From positions 9,460,096 to 9,524,095 of the forward strand of contig JAKOON010000018.1 in assembly GCA_022577435.1 (NCBI GenBank): a stretch of DNA of 64,000 bases. The letters are read 5' to 3'. The notes beneath the pieces were generated by a model. It was not told the origin of the DNA. It searched no databases and saw only the letters and a list, made by a program, of their open reading frames with translations. Numbering within the stretch: position 1 is the first letter of the stretch; every line of letters starts with the position of its first letter. Made by a program: the position numbers and the translations under genes. This DNA is from Embiotoca jacksoni. Taxonomy: Eukaryota > Chordata > Actinopteri > Embiotocidae. Of the stretch, positions 24,781-35,018 are shown one piece after another.

Positions 24781-27156
24781 GTGTGTGCGTGTGTGACTCT
24801 GAACATCTACATTGAATGTGTATTTTCAAATTAAATCATGAAGTTGGACTGCAGGACAGAAAGGTGTCCCACACCCTTTTTTAGTCACAGACAAACTGGA
24901 GAAATCTTTTTAGCACCTCCTTTACCACCAGCAGCCACTAGGATGAGACATTTTAGTTTTCAAAGAGTGTTCAGTTCATTAACACGTTATTTAGGGCAAA
25001 TTAAAACTCCAATGTATTGCAACATGTCTTGCTGACAATTTCACACCACCAGTACTCAAAGTTGAGTTGGTTTACATTACCTTTTTGCCATTTTTCTGTG
25101 TGAGGTTTGCAGTGTATATGTGTGTGTGCATGTGGGCCAGTCGATACTACATAAACAAGTGTTGTGGATGGCTGACTTCTCAAGGTCTCCGTGTCTCCCA
25201 GCCTTGCTAAATGGCCATCCTTAATCACTGTTTAAACGCCCGCCCCTCTCCACTGTTTGACTGCAGTCACTAGAGGAGGACTGTTGTCGCCCTAGTAACA
25301 AAGATTGATTGGCAGACGAACCACCGAGTGATAGCCGTTACAATAGCGATTCACATTAGCCATGTGCTCATTTTGTACTCTGTCTGCCTTCTCCTTTTCT
25401 TTTTTTCTCACCTGCTTTTCCCAGAGTATCTTCTCCTCACACTGTTCATCTGGTCAATCATTGGAAATATTTACTACAAAAAGATCTAATAGTAATATAT
25501 AATAGCGCCACTGCACCAATATTTTGTGCTGATTATTTAAAAATAAATTATTCTTCTAAAACAAGAGCAGAAATTGTCAAGAAACTCAAGCTGAAGTTGT
25601 TAAATTAGCAGATAACTGATTACCTACCAGTTCATGTGCCCGTAAATAGTTCTGTATGTCGTACTTTGTGACTCTCATCTCTTCCCTTTACTCCTTTAGT
25701 GTTCACAAATCCAGACAGAAATGCAATAGATCTGGAGTCACTATATGTAATGTGACAATTTTGATAGCCGGAACTTTAACATAATCTCCAGATTACTGTA
25801 AGGAAGTGTACAGATGCAAGTCAGTTGTAGGAACATTTACTGTAAATAGGTTTCCCAGGATATAATGGCACACAGACATGAGTCAATAAAGTTAACCCAT
25901 ACAGAAGTTAAAATTGATGGTGCAAGACTCGATTCTACATACGTAACCTACATAATGTTAACATTTCATAGATTATATGATATTGATCTTTGACAGCTTG
26001 TGTTAAGTACAGCTGTTACTGCAGGAAGCAGTTTACTGTCAGACCATTAATGTATGTAGTGCTTTGTCCCAGAGGAGTGCGTGGACTCTAAAAGCCCAGA
26101 CTGTTGAAGAGAAGCACAAGGTCATACAGACGAGCTAACAACAGAAATGGCTGCGGTCTTGTATTAATTTGTTTCGTCCTTTTACCGTTTTAAGAGTGGA
26201 ATTTCTGTGTCCCTGAGACATCCTTGAATCCCACCCAGGTGTGGGGCTGCCGGTCTGTAACGGACTCCGACCTCTCACCTTTCCTTGCTGCTGAACAGAT
26301 GTACCACGTAATCATTAAAAACCAAGATCCAGCAGTCTTCTTTTATACTCTGAACCACGCAGCCAGAAATAAAAGGGTCCTGAATCAATGCAAAATAACA
26401 GATCGACATACCAAATGTCACAGTTAATTGTAAATATATTGTAACTACATCATTCTATAATAGCAAGTGAATAGAATTTCAGACATGACTGCCGCTCGCT
26501 GGAGTGAGACATTGTTTTGTTTGTTGCATCTCTTGAGTCTGTTCAATTACTCTCCTTAGTTGTTTTTGTGTAAACCGACGGTCAGACTGAGAGAAGATTG
26601 ATGATTTGTCTTTGTTAATTTCTACTGTGTTGACTCAAAGTCTCCCCCTTTTTCAGGGATACACACATGCAAATACACACAGTCAGTCGAAATACACACC
26701 TAAGAATAGACAACACTGTAGGACATGGTTTGCTCTTGTTCAGACACTTGTATACTCATGTTTAATGGGGTGTGGTTCAATATATTGGGTTTGTCATTTT
26801 TCCTCATTTACCTGAGTTTCTTCTTATCTCCGTTCAAAGTGTGAGCTAACAAAATATAGAAGCCTATTACCTGAGATGATTGTTGTGCTTCCCTTTCTCT
26901 CTCTCACTCTCTCCATCTGTCTGGCTTATGGGTGGGAGCACAGTGCTGATAGTGTAAAAGTGTGAGAGTGGGTGGTTTTTATTAGCATGCTTTGACTTTG
27001 AGCTTGTCCTGTGTTTTCAAGCGAGATGTTTCTTTAGATGGCATCAAACCCAAATTTCCCATTTCAACTCCGATCGAATTTTTTTTTTTCATTTATATCT
27101 CTCTTTTGTGATCTTATCTTCCTTCTCCCCTTTCTCTCTTCCTCCCACTTCTCCAG
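24781..27156 (+). other. intron C-D (2.4 kb)
   Basis: The intron is GT-AG. It is mostly unique AT-rich sequence. The segment at 25160-25370 is more GC-balanced, with several transcription-factor-like words, and is listed under findings. The 3' end is a very strong, nearly continuous pyrimidine tract from 27080 to 27155 before the acceptor ctccag. Confidence 0.85.
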
Positions 27157-27339
27157 ACTGTAGAGAACTGTGTATGCATCTTGAGGAACCTGTCATACCG
27201 ACTGGCTGCTGAGACGTCCCACGGCCAGCAGGGGGGGTTGGAGGAGCTGGATGGCCTGCTTTGTGACGCCAACGGCCGCGAGGGAGAGAGCTCCGGCTGC
27301 TGGGGCAAGAAGAAGAAGAAAAAGAAGGGCGCTGACCAG
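27157..27339 (+). CDS. pkp4: pkp4 exon D: ARM5 end and lysine-rich insertion loop
   Basis: The 183-nt exon (61 codons, phase 0 at both ends) is bounded by ctccag and gtaagg. It reads TVENCVCILRNLSYRLAAET, the final helix of ARM5, and then SHGQQGGLEELDGLLCDANG, REGESSGCWG, seven lysines and GADQ. The p120 family has a long disordered insertion between ARM5 and ARM6, and this exon encodes most of it. Seven consecutive lysines (codons AAG except one AAA) form a polybasic patch. By family analogy, p120's loop has been linked to nuclear import and phospholipid or Rho interaction; for PKP4 this is inference. SGCWG followed by the lysine run is shared with CTNND2, but ETSHGQ and GLLCDANG fit PKP4. 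Skipping would keep the frame. Confidence 0.96.
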
Positions 27340-27432
27340 GTAAGGACAAAGATAATAGGAGATGATAGAGCTGGAGAATAATGGAGATGAATGAAGTTGA
27401 CACGCTGAATGAAAAATGTGTGTTACAGTCAT

Positions 27433-27762
27433 TCCGTCCATCCATCATATATACCTGTTTTTTTCTATGAAGGGTCACATTGGGAAAAAGGGGGGATTCA
27501 TCCTGGACAGGTCGCCAGTCCATCACAGGGCTAACACTGAAAGACAACAATTCACACTCTTATTGAACCTACAGTGAATATAGAATCACTAATCAACCTT
27601 GCATGCAAGTCTGTAGACTTTGGGAGGAAGCCAAAGCACCTGGACAAAACCCATAGGAATGAATCTGCAAATCCACACAGACAGGCAGCAGCAGGTTGGA
27701 ACCCTGAACCTTCCTGGCTGTGAGGAGACACTGCAAACCTCTGCACCACTGTACCGCCTTTG
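27433..27762 (-). mobile_element. reverse copy of the 13.9-kb interspersed repeat
   Basis: Read on the minus strand, CATCCATCATATATACC (the tail), GGACAGGTCGCCAGTCCATC, GACTTTGGGAGGAAGCCAAA, CAAATCCACACAGACAGGC and GCACCACTGTACCGCC follow the order of the copy at 13922-14290. It has many substitutions and small indels, so it is older. It begins only about 95 nt after the donor of exon D. Confidence 0.65.
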
Positions 27763-27915
27763 TCAAGCATGCCCTTAAATAATAATAAAAAAAAAAAAAC
27801 TAACGCTGGCTTTAAAATAGTATCACTTCTTGTAATGGATTCCACAAGTCTGTGGGAATGCACTGCAGGGATGAGCACCACTCATCCCTCACCTGATGTT
27901 TAAATGATGGTGGTG

Positions 27916-28290
27916 TCAAACATACCGGTCCAGAATCATCCAGCAGGTGTTCATCTCCAGCCCCCAGGAGCAGCACTGGGCTCTGCAAAAATGTTGGTGT
28001 AGTGGCCCAACTGTGTTACTGTATCTTCTGCATTCACCTCGTGATGCACACTGGCCCAAAAATACATTTTCCCACACATAGTCATTGGAAAAAAAGAGCA
28101 GCTGTAAAACTGTGAATATGTTTTTCCGAGCATTACAAACCCTGTTAGATGGCTCTTTACGATCAGAAATCAAAGCATTTGGTCCAGTAACATTGGGGAA
28201 GCACATGTCAGTACATTCATGTGTACAAAGACCCAACAGGAAGTCAGACGGCTCGGCCAGCAGAAATCTCAAACACTCATGCTCTCTATT
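27916..28290 (-). repeat. shared repeat module, inverted relative to 17430-17660
   Basis: The minus strand aligns with 17430-17660 over at least 130 nt, including CTCTTTTTTTCCAATGACTA, TATTTTTGGGCCAGTGTGCA and GGGCCACTACACC. Flanking sequence back to about 27770 (GATGAGCACCACTCATCCCT, ACAAGTCTGTGGGAATGC) also reads like a dispersed fish repeat. The minus-strand 118-codon frame here is a remnant, not a gene. Confidence 0.45.
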
Positions 28291-29055
28291 GGCTGAAAAC
28301 TGAGAGGGACTTTAATGCACACGCTCATTGGGGCCAAAACTGAAGAAACATTCAGAACGCCCGGGCACCTCATAGGGGAAGCTTGTTAACTTTTACGGCA
28401 GCCATAGACACATGGGTTCAAAAAGTAAAAGAAGACAGCATTCATGATGAAGCCCAAATGTGGTGTGAGTGAGTGATTGAAGCAGCCTTGCTTTCAACAG
28501 GACTTTTTGGTAAATAATGGAAACCGAGATGAAAATCGCAGATCACAGAGTACTCTACAAGCTGAATTGAAAAGCATTGGACTCTTTTATTATGGATTGG
28601 CTCAGGTTTTTAGAAAATATGTTTAATCATATCTTACATAATTGAAGCTGTTTTATAGAATTGAAGCTTCTTAACCTAAGCTTCATTTTTATTTTATTTT
28701 TTCTCTATTTTTCAGTCTTTTTTATAAATTTGTCATCTAAGTTGTCAATATTGTTTATCTGCGCTGGTCCTTTTCTGTACATTAAACATAAATTTCAAGT
28801 CTGTCCATTCTGGAAGAGGGACCCCTCCTTAGTTGCTCTTTTAAGTTAAATGGGTTTTTTTACAGTAGTTTGTCTTCAACCAAATCAAATACATTCTCAG
28901 AAGGTCAAAAAGGTTGTCCGGTCTGCAGTAAACTTGTTAGACTTAGTTGTGAGCGTGTTAGGATTATGCAGTAAACATCAGATACAGACTTTAAGACCCT
29001 ATTTGACTGAGCAGGACTGATGTTTGAGACCTTACCAAACTAGCTTATACTATAC

Positions 29056-29262
29056 CCCAAGCTCACTTTGGGGGAAGGCAGGGTATGCCCTGGATATCAC
29101 CGTGCCAACACAGACGGGAACAAAGACCATTAACGCTTAGGGCAATTTGTAGAATCACAGATTATCCTGACATGCATGTGTTTTGGATGGTAGGAGGAAG
29201 TTGGAGTACCCAGAGAGAACCCACGCAGGCACAGGCACAGCCCCAGGCTGGGATCGAACCTA
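29056..29262 (-). mobile_element. second reverse copy (partial) of the 13.9-kb interspersed repeat
   Basis: AGCTCACTTTGGGGGAAGGC, AGGGCAATTTGTAGAATCAC, AGGAGGAAGTTGGAGTACCC and AGAGAACCCACGCAGGCAC match the reversed repeat. On the minus strand its head retains GGTTCGATCCC, close to the consensus tRNA B box. This supports a tRNA-derived origin of the family. The tail end is missing. Confidence 0.65.
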
Positions 29263-30389
29263 TCCGAACTAGACACTGTATTTTTGCTTTGTTTTATTCG
29301 TTGCTGACCAGTGGCTCTGCATGCGAATGCAACACATTGGTTGCACTGTCTGTCTTATTGAGAGAAAATCTTAAGGCTCTACTCAACAAAATGGCCGGTA
29401 CTGTGAGGATGTGTCTAGTGTTAATACATACACCAATACATAAATACAACATTAGTACATATTTAGCGATACAGTGATACATGCAGAGAGGGATATAGGC
29501 AAATAGGAACTGGGGGGAACCCAGGGGTATACACACAAAAATGAGTGAGGAGAAGTAGACCGGTTCAAAGAGAGAGAGAGACAGAAAGGGTGTGAAAAGA
29601 AACAACGGGAGATGCTGAGAGAAGGAGAGAGTTATCTAGAGAGACACAGACACTTAAACTATAATGTAGTCCCCTTAATCATTTATTGAAGGTCAAGATA
29701 GCAAAGCCAGGGAGCAGTGTGGGAGCCTGAACTGGACCTAAACACTCCGAGTCGACCACTGGAACACACACAGTGACTTTCAAAGCCGTAATCTCTAACA
29801 CTTCATATGATTGGCCTAGAGACACGGAAAAGATGGCAGAGCATAGACAGCACTCAATTGTTATCGAGCTATATGACTTAACATATAACTTAAATGTTTA
29901 TGTTTATGTCATATCAAATAGGACAGCTACAACTCAACAACCCAATTAATTTCTCCAGAGCGTTGAGGTTAAACAGCAGTAAATGTGGCAGCTCAGATTC
30001 TTAACCATGCAGATAAAGGATATAATAAATATACCATTTATACATACACGTTTAAAACAAAGTATGGAATTCATGTTTTGAAATATCACATTTTAAGGTT
30101 GCAACGTACTGAAGCAAATACATTTGAAAATGTTTGATATACTTAATAGTATCGTTTAGAGAATTGTATATACGCAAATAAACATTATACATTCATATTT
30201 AGTATGTAGAATGTCTCTGGGCAATAGAATAAGTTGATGCTCCTTGTTGTACTGCCTCTGCATATTTTAAACTATAAGAAGCCTTTGATTTTTATGATCA
30301 GACAATCTATGTATAGATAAAAACATCCACACTCAGTCTCACACACTCCACAGCACCTCTCTGAAGACGCACACTAGCCTAGTTTACCT

Positions 30390-30660
30390 TGAGACAAGGG
30401 GAGGAGGGGAAGCAGCAGAGCGAAACCGAGAAGGTCGATAGGGAGAGGAAAAACTGAGAACTGGAGAGAGAAGGATGGAAATAGAATAAGAAAATAGGGA
30501 AAGAGGGAGTGAGGCAAGAATGAAAGAGAAAAAGGAAATTGAGAGAGAGGTAGAGAAAACGAATCAACAGGAGAGAGAAGCAGAGCAAGATGAAAATGAC
30601 AAGCAGGAGGGAAAGGAGAATAAAGAAATATAAATAAAAGGGTGGAGAGATAGTTGTGGG
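30390..30660 (+). repeat. 270-bp purine-rich tract
   Basis: GAGA, GGAA and AAAG words dominate the plus strand with few pyrimidines. The strand asymmetry is strong for over 250 nt. This could form triplex structures or act as a purine-rich splicing enhancer, but it lies 530 nt from the next exon and no role is shown. Confidence 0.65.
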
Positions 30661-31192
30661 TTTATGCCTACGTGAAAGAAGTGGGGGTATGTCACTCAAC
30701 GAAAAGGTTCAAACATCAAGAGACTCCATTGTAGTGAAAGATGGAGGTAAAGTAGGGAGGTGTGGAGCTTGAGGTATATTGCTCAAAGCAAAAGTAGGAG
30801 TCAAACATTCTCTCAGTCTCACTCACTTCCCAGATGCATCTCTTTTTTCTTTCTGTCTTCTGCGCTTTCTCACGTCTTTCCTCCATCACTATTCTCCTCA
30901 GCATAACAGGTTGACAGGGCATGATTTACTCTGTCTCTTAGACTTTTTGTAATAGGTCAGAGTGTACAGCGTGGAGTTTGTTTTCAAACAACAGTTAGAC
31001 ACACAGGAATATACAGCATACCGATGCACAAATGTCTGGCTCTCATGAATGTTGCAGGTTTACGCAGACATCGGGCTCCATTAAATGAAAGACAAACTTC
31101 AAACTTTTAACCAGTGACACAAATGAGACATTTTTTGGTTCTTTAAGCAAACTTGTGTTTATTGAAAATTGGTCCCACTCTGTCTCCCATAG

Positions 31193-31366
31193 TGGGACGG
31201 CGTGGGCCCCTTCCCAGACACGGCAGAGCCCCCCAAAGGGGTTCAGATGCTGTGGCACCCCACCATCGTCAAGCCCTACCTCACCCTGCTGTCTGAATGC
31301 TCAAATCCCGACACCCTGGAGGGTGCAGCTGGGGCTCTGCAGAACCTGGCTGCAGGCAGCTGGAAG
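31193..31366 (+). CDS. pkp4: pkp4 exon E: insertion loop end and ARM6
   Basis: The 174-nt exon (58 codons, phase 0 at both ends) lies between cccatag and gtaaca. It encodes WDGVGPFPDTAEPPKGVQML, closing the ARM5-ARM6 insertion, then WHPTIVKPYLTLLSECSNPD and TLEGAAGALQNLAAGSWK, the helices of ARM6. ARM6 helix 3 (GAAGALQNLAAG) is strongly conserved in the family. Recalled human PKP4 reads [20 protein letters not shown], so conservation is high. ECSNPDTLEGAAGAL fits PKP4, while CTNND2 has ESSNPATLEGSAGSL. The exon is unusually GC-rich (GGGCCCC, CCCCCC) compared with the flanking introns. Confidence 0.97.
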
Positions 31367-33656
31367 GTAACAGCTTGGTTAAAGACGTTTCCCTTCCTAT
31401 GTTGTCTTGGCTTGAAACTTAAATGTGCACATGCTACGTTTGTCCTCACCTAGCTGTGCAGTGAACGCAAAGACACAGTGTACACAAATTATTTGTGCAG
31501 ATAAACCGCAGATAAAACTGTTTATTCACATCATATGCAGGACAAACTACTTAAGTGTGTATGTGTACGTGACTGTGTGCAAGATAGTGTGCGATTATGT
31601 GTGCCTCTTGCAAAGAACGGCTCCACACCCGGACAGTTAAATGTAGCAATACATATGAAGTCATCTGCCTCCGTACTCTTAATAGACGCCATCCAACCCA
31701 AAAAAAATGGATTCTGTCCCAAACATAATACTGGTTTATTTTATTTATTAAAAGGTAACCTGATAAAGATAAATTATATGAGGGATGGTGATTTATAAAA
31801 TGGGAAAATGTAAATCAGAATTTGGCCTGCCAGAGTAATAAATGTATTTTTCATGGCTGGTGAATATCTGTTGAAATGTTACAGAGAAGTTAAGTGTCAA
31901 CAAGAACACAAAAGTTGATTGTGTTCTTTAATGGTTTATTTGGTTCCAATGAATTCAACAGAGCAGACGATAAGCAATCTACTCTCACTCAAGATACATT
32001 CAGCTGAAATAATGTTCTATTTGCTCAATACAAAATTCTGCTGACTTCAGAATATGTAGAACCCAACCCTCATCGTTTTTTTTATATGTTCTATACAATT
32101 TAACATTGCTCAGAAGCCATTCGATTACTATAATAATGTAAGGCTTGCGAACCTAAACACACCAGGGAGTAGAACCAGAGTTCAACAGCATCTGACTGAT
32201 GAAAGCAGGTACATAGTAATAATGTATGAGTCATTTGGTCGTATTTGAGAGTGCCGGTGAGGGCAGCTTAAGCCTTGAGGGTGGTTTATATAAAGGTAAA
32301 AAGGCAGAAAATGTGAGGGTATAACCTTGGAATCACCTTAAATAATGGTAAAACTGCATCAGACATTGTTGGTTATAAAAAGGCTACCTGGAATTGAATG
32401 TGTGGTTAAATATCCGCAATCAGATCTTTTAGTTTTGCTGTATGAGAAAACCTGAACTTCAGAGGGAGTGACAGACAGGGGAGCGCACTGCAGTAGAAAG
32501 TGTGTCTTAGTGGTCCTGTAGCTGTGTGTGGGATGTGTCTGTAACTAATTTTGATTTGGTAAGTATTTCCACTGATGGTGGAGTGGACAGAGAGTCAAAG
32601 CATGAGAGGGATGGAAGAGCGGACCTTGAGAAAAATCAAGGGAGGAGGAGGAGGAAATGGTGGGGGCAGGTGGTCTTCAGGAAATCACATTTTCTATTTT
32701 TGAGGGTTTTACTGGATGCATGTGTGTTGTGTTTGTACTTGTACTGTGTTGTGTCTGCTCCAAGCAAAGCGCCCTCTCGTTTGAGACAAACAGTTTCTGA
32801 AGAAACAGTGTTGGCGTACTACTGGCACACTCTACACTCTGCTCACTTAAGTCTTGGCTAAGACATCTGATCACTTATCTCCAAAGTTGAATTATTTCCT
32901 TCATTGATTACGTGCATCATATTTTTTCCCATTTTAGTTTGTAAGATTAACAATACTGTGTTGAAAGAACCTTCACACACCCTGAGGAGATAAATGATTA
33001 ATTTATCACACAACCTTACAGTATCACGCCTTACCTACTAATACCCATTCTGGAGTGATATTTAGCACCTCCCCAGTCTTCTGCAATTGGCCCATAAGAT
33101 GACATCATTTGAGCTGTTTGGGGTCGAGTGGTCCATTTTAACATACCTTGATAGTTATTGAGGTAGGATAGAGTGGTCTCCAGGCTCAAACCTCTTCTCT
33201 TTGCTTCATATAATTATCCCTCTCACAGTATATCACCTGTGAGTCAGTGTGATTCCTGAGCCTCTCTCATATTGTCCCTGAATATAACATCTCCCATCTG
33301 ACCTCAACCATTGAGCTCCGTCCGCCTCTTTTAACTTTTTCCAACTGCAACCACTTGACTCACAGAAAATCGATGGCATGGAAATAACCAGTCACACAGT
33401 GCACCCATATGACTGCAGTGTTTAGAATAAGTTCAAATGTCATATACTGCTCCCATTATCTTATTATGAATAACATCGCTGTCGCAAACACATGCTGTGA
33501 GTGCTTTTTACATGTTTTTTATTTGTTTGAACTTTATTGCTGTGTAGCCTCACTTATATTTAACAATCCAGTGTGGGGGTTGTAAATATATTTATCAAAC
33601 CTCTCTTTGAACAGCTGATTTTAAAGCTGATCTTTCATATACTTTCTCCCTGTCAG
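31367..33656 (+). other. intron E-F (2.3 kb)
   Basis: The intron is GT-AG, from gtaaca to ctgtcag. It is unique AT-rich sequence without microsatellites or recognisable transposons. An open frame at 32526-32861 (plus strand) has no domain and is treated as chance. Confidence 0.85.
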
Positions 33657-33807
33657 TGGTCAGTATATATTCGGGCTGCTGTCCGTAAGGAGAAAGGCCT
33701 TCCCATCCTGGTGGAGTTACTGAGGATAGACAACGACAAAGTGGTGTGTGCTGTCGCCACTGCCCTCAGAAATATGGCCCTGGACATCAGGAACAAGGAG
33801 CTCATTG
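33657..33807 (+). CDS. pkp4: pkp4 exon F: ARM6 end and ARM7
   Basis: The 151-nt exon follows ccctgtcag and stops before gtgagt. It begins WSVYIRAAVRKEKGLPILVE, so WK/WS spans the junction with exon E, then reads LLRIDNDKVVCAVATALRNM and ALDIRNKELIG, ending one base into the Gly codon. ARM7 is GLPILVELLRIDNDK through ALRNMALD. The frame stays open upstream of the acceptor, but the intronic codons do not resemble the family, so the splice site at WSVYIR is clear. Against human PKP4 as I recall it, only conservative changes appear (K for R in DNDK, I for V in LDIR). Basic residues here (RAAVRKEK) lie on the surface groove that the p120 family uses to hold acidic cadherin tails; that role is inference from p120 structures. 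Confidence 0.97.
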
Positions 33808-34631
33808 GTGAGTACTGATAAAGACTTTCCCAATGGATGATATTAAATGGGGGGAATGTAAGATGAAATCATTGATCATTCGCTATTTTGATCTCTTTCA
33901 AGTCACATTTTGGACATGTGCACCGTAATCCTCAATTGTAGTCTCTTTAATTTGTTAAAGACCATCATCTACTCATTTAATCTCTGAATGCATTCTCTCA
34001 TAACCGTTCTGCTGTGGTCTGTTACCTTCAGTTAGATATCATTTAAGACTTATGCCAACCTGGTTTGGACCATGTTAGCCTGGTGGAGAACGTTGGGTCA
34101 GCTTTGTGATTTTGACCCATTAAACAATTATAAAGATTAAGTGAGATAATTGGTAATCACAGGCTTATATCAAATCTATATAATGAGCTAAAATTTTAAC
34201 TGAGGCAGATGTGATCTGAAACTATAAGGCTCTTCAGCTGTCATGTATTAAGTACACTATGATGTGGAAGCTGTGCTTGTTGTGGAGGATATCAATTTGG
34301 TTTGTTTTTCAATTTCAGCTATAGATTAAAATATATATTTTTTTTTAAAGTTACTTATTTTACTAAAGCCAAGTCTGTCTGTGTGTGAGAGACAGAGACA
34401 AATAAAATAAGTGCACTGCAGGGTGTGATTTAAGAAAATAAACTGGGAGTTAATGTGTATTTGAGCAAGATGAATAGAGAGTGGGAGAGAGATAATGTAG
34501 CAGGAGAGACACAGATCAAAGGCTTGTATTAGGCTTTGAAAAGTACACTGTGGTAATGAGTGAGCCGCAGTCACTCTGGTAGCGTTGACGAATCTAGGGA
34601 TTAGGAACCACTTTTTCAACCTGACTCATTG

Positions 34632-34830
34632 GGCGACCTAATAGCCAAGTGGTTAGGTCACATATCTCATGGACACAGATGTCCTGAACAGCGAGTTCTC
34701 GGTTAGATTCCCAGCCAGCTGGACCTACACTGCATGTTATTACCCTGCTCTGTTTTTCGGTGTTTCATATCTATCTCCACTGTCACTAACAAATAAAGGC
34801 ATCAAATGCTTAGAAAATACTCTTACAAAA
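34632..34830 (+). mobile_element. tRNA-derived SINE
   Basis: TAGCCAAGTGGTTAGGTCAC matches a Ser/Leu-tRNA-type A box (GCCGAGTGGTTA). About 45 nt downstream CTCGGTTAGATTCCCAG is a B-box-like sequence with two or three changes from GGTTCGANTCC. The body (ACTGCATGTTATTACCCTGC, ATCTCCACTGTCACTAACAA) and the 3' end AATAAAGGCATCAAATGCTT match the well-known SINE found across percomorph fish. It is in gene-sense orientation, and the AATAAA in its tail is a potential cryptic polyadenylation signal. Confidence 0.75.
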
Positions 34831-34930
34831 GAAAAAGAACAAATACGAATACATTAAGACACTTGGACTGTATATTATTTGTGTCTATGTGGGTGTGGCC
34901 ATCAGTGTTTGTGCATGTCTTCCTGTGTCT

Positions 34931-34932
<2 letters not shown>

Positions 34933-35012
<80 letters not shown>
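34933..35012. repeat. (GT)n microsatellite
   Basis: About 40 uninterrupted GT units, beginning roughly 100 nt after the SINE. Confidence 0.97.

Positions 35013-35018
<6 letters not shown>

Larger units (their letters stand above)
27340..31192 (+). other. intron D-E (3.9 kb)
   Basis: The intron is GT-AG, from gtaagg to cccatag. It is repeat-dense. A reverse copy of the 13.9-kb interspersed repeat lies at 27433-27762, a shared repeat module at 27916-28290, a second reverse copy at 29056-29262, and purine-rich simple sequence at 30390-30660. No exon is supported inside it. Confidence 0.85.

Noticed and set aside
34640..34712. Functional tRNA gene
   Set aside because: The A and B boxes are diverged, there is no complete cloverleaf, and the sequence continues into a SINE body and tail.
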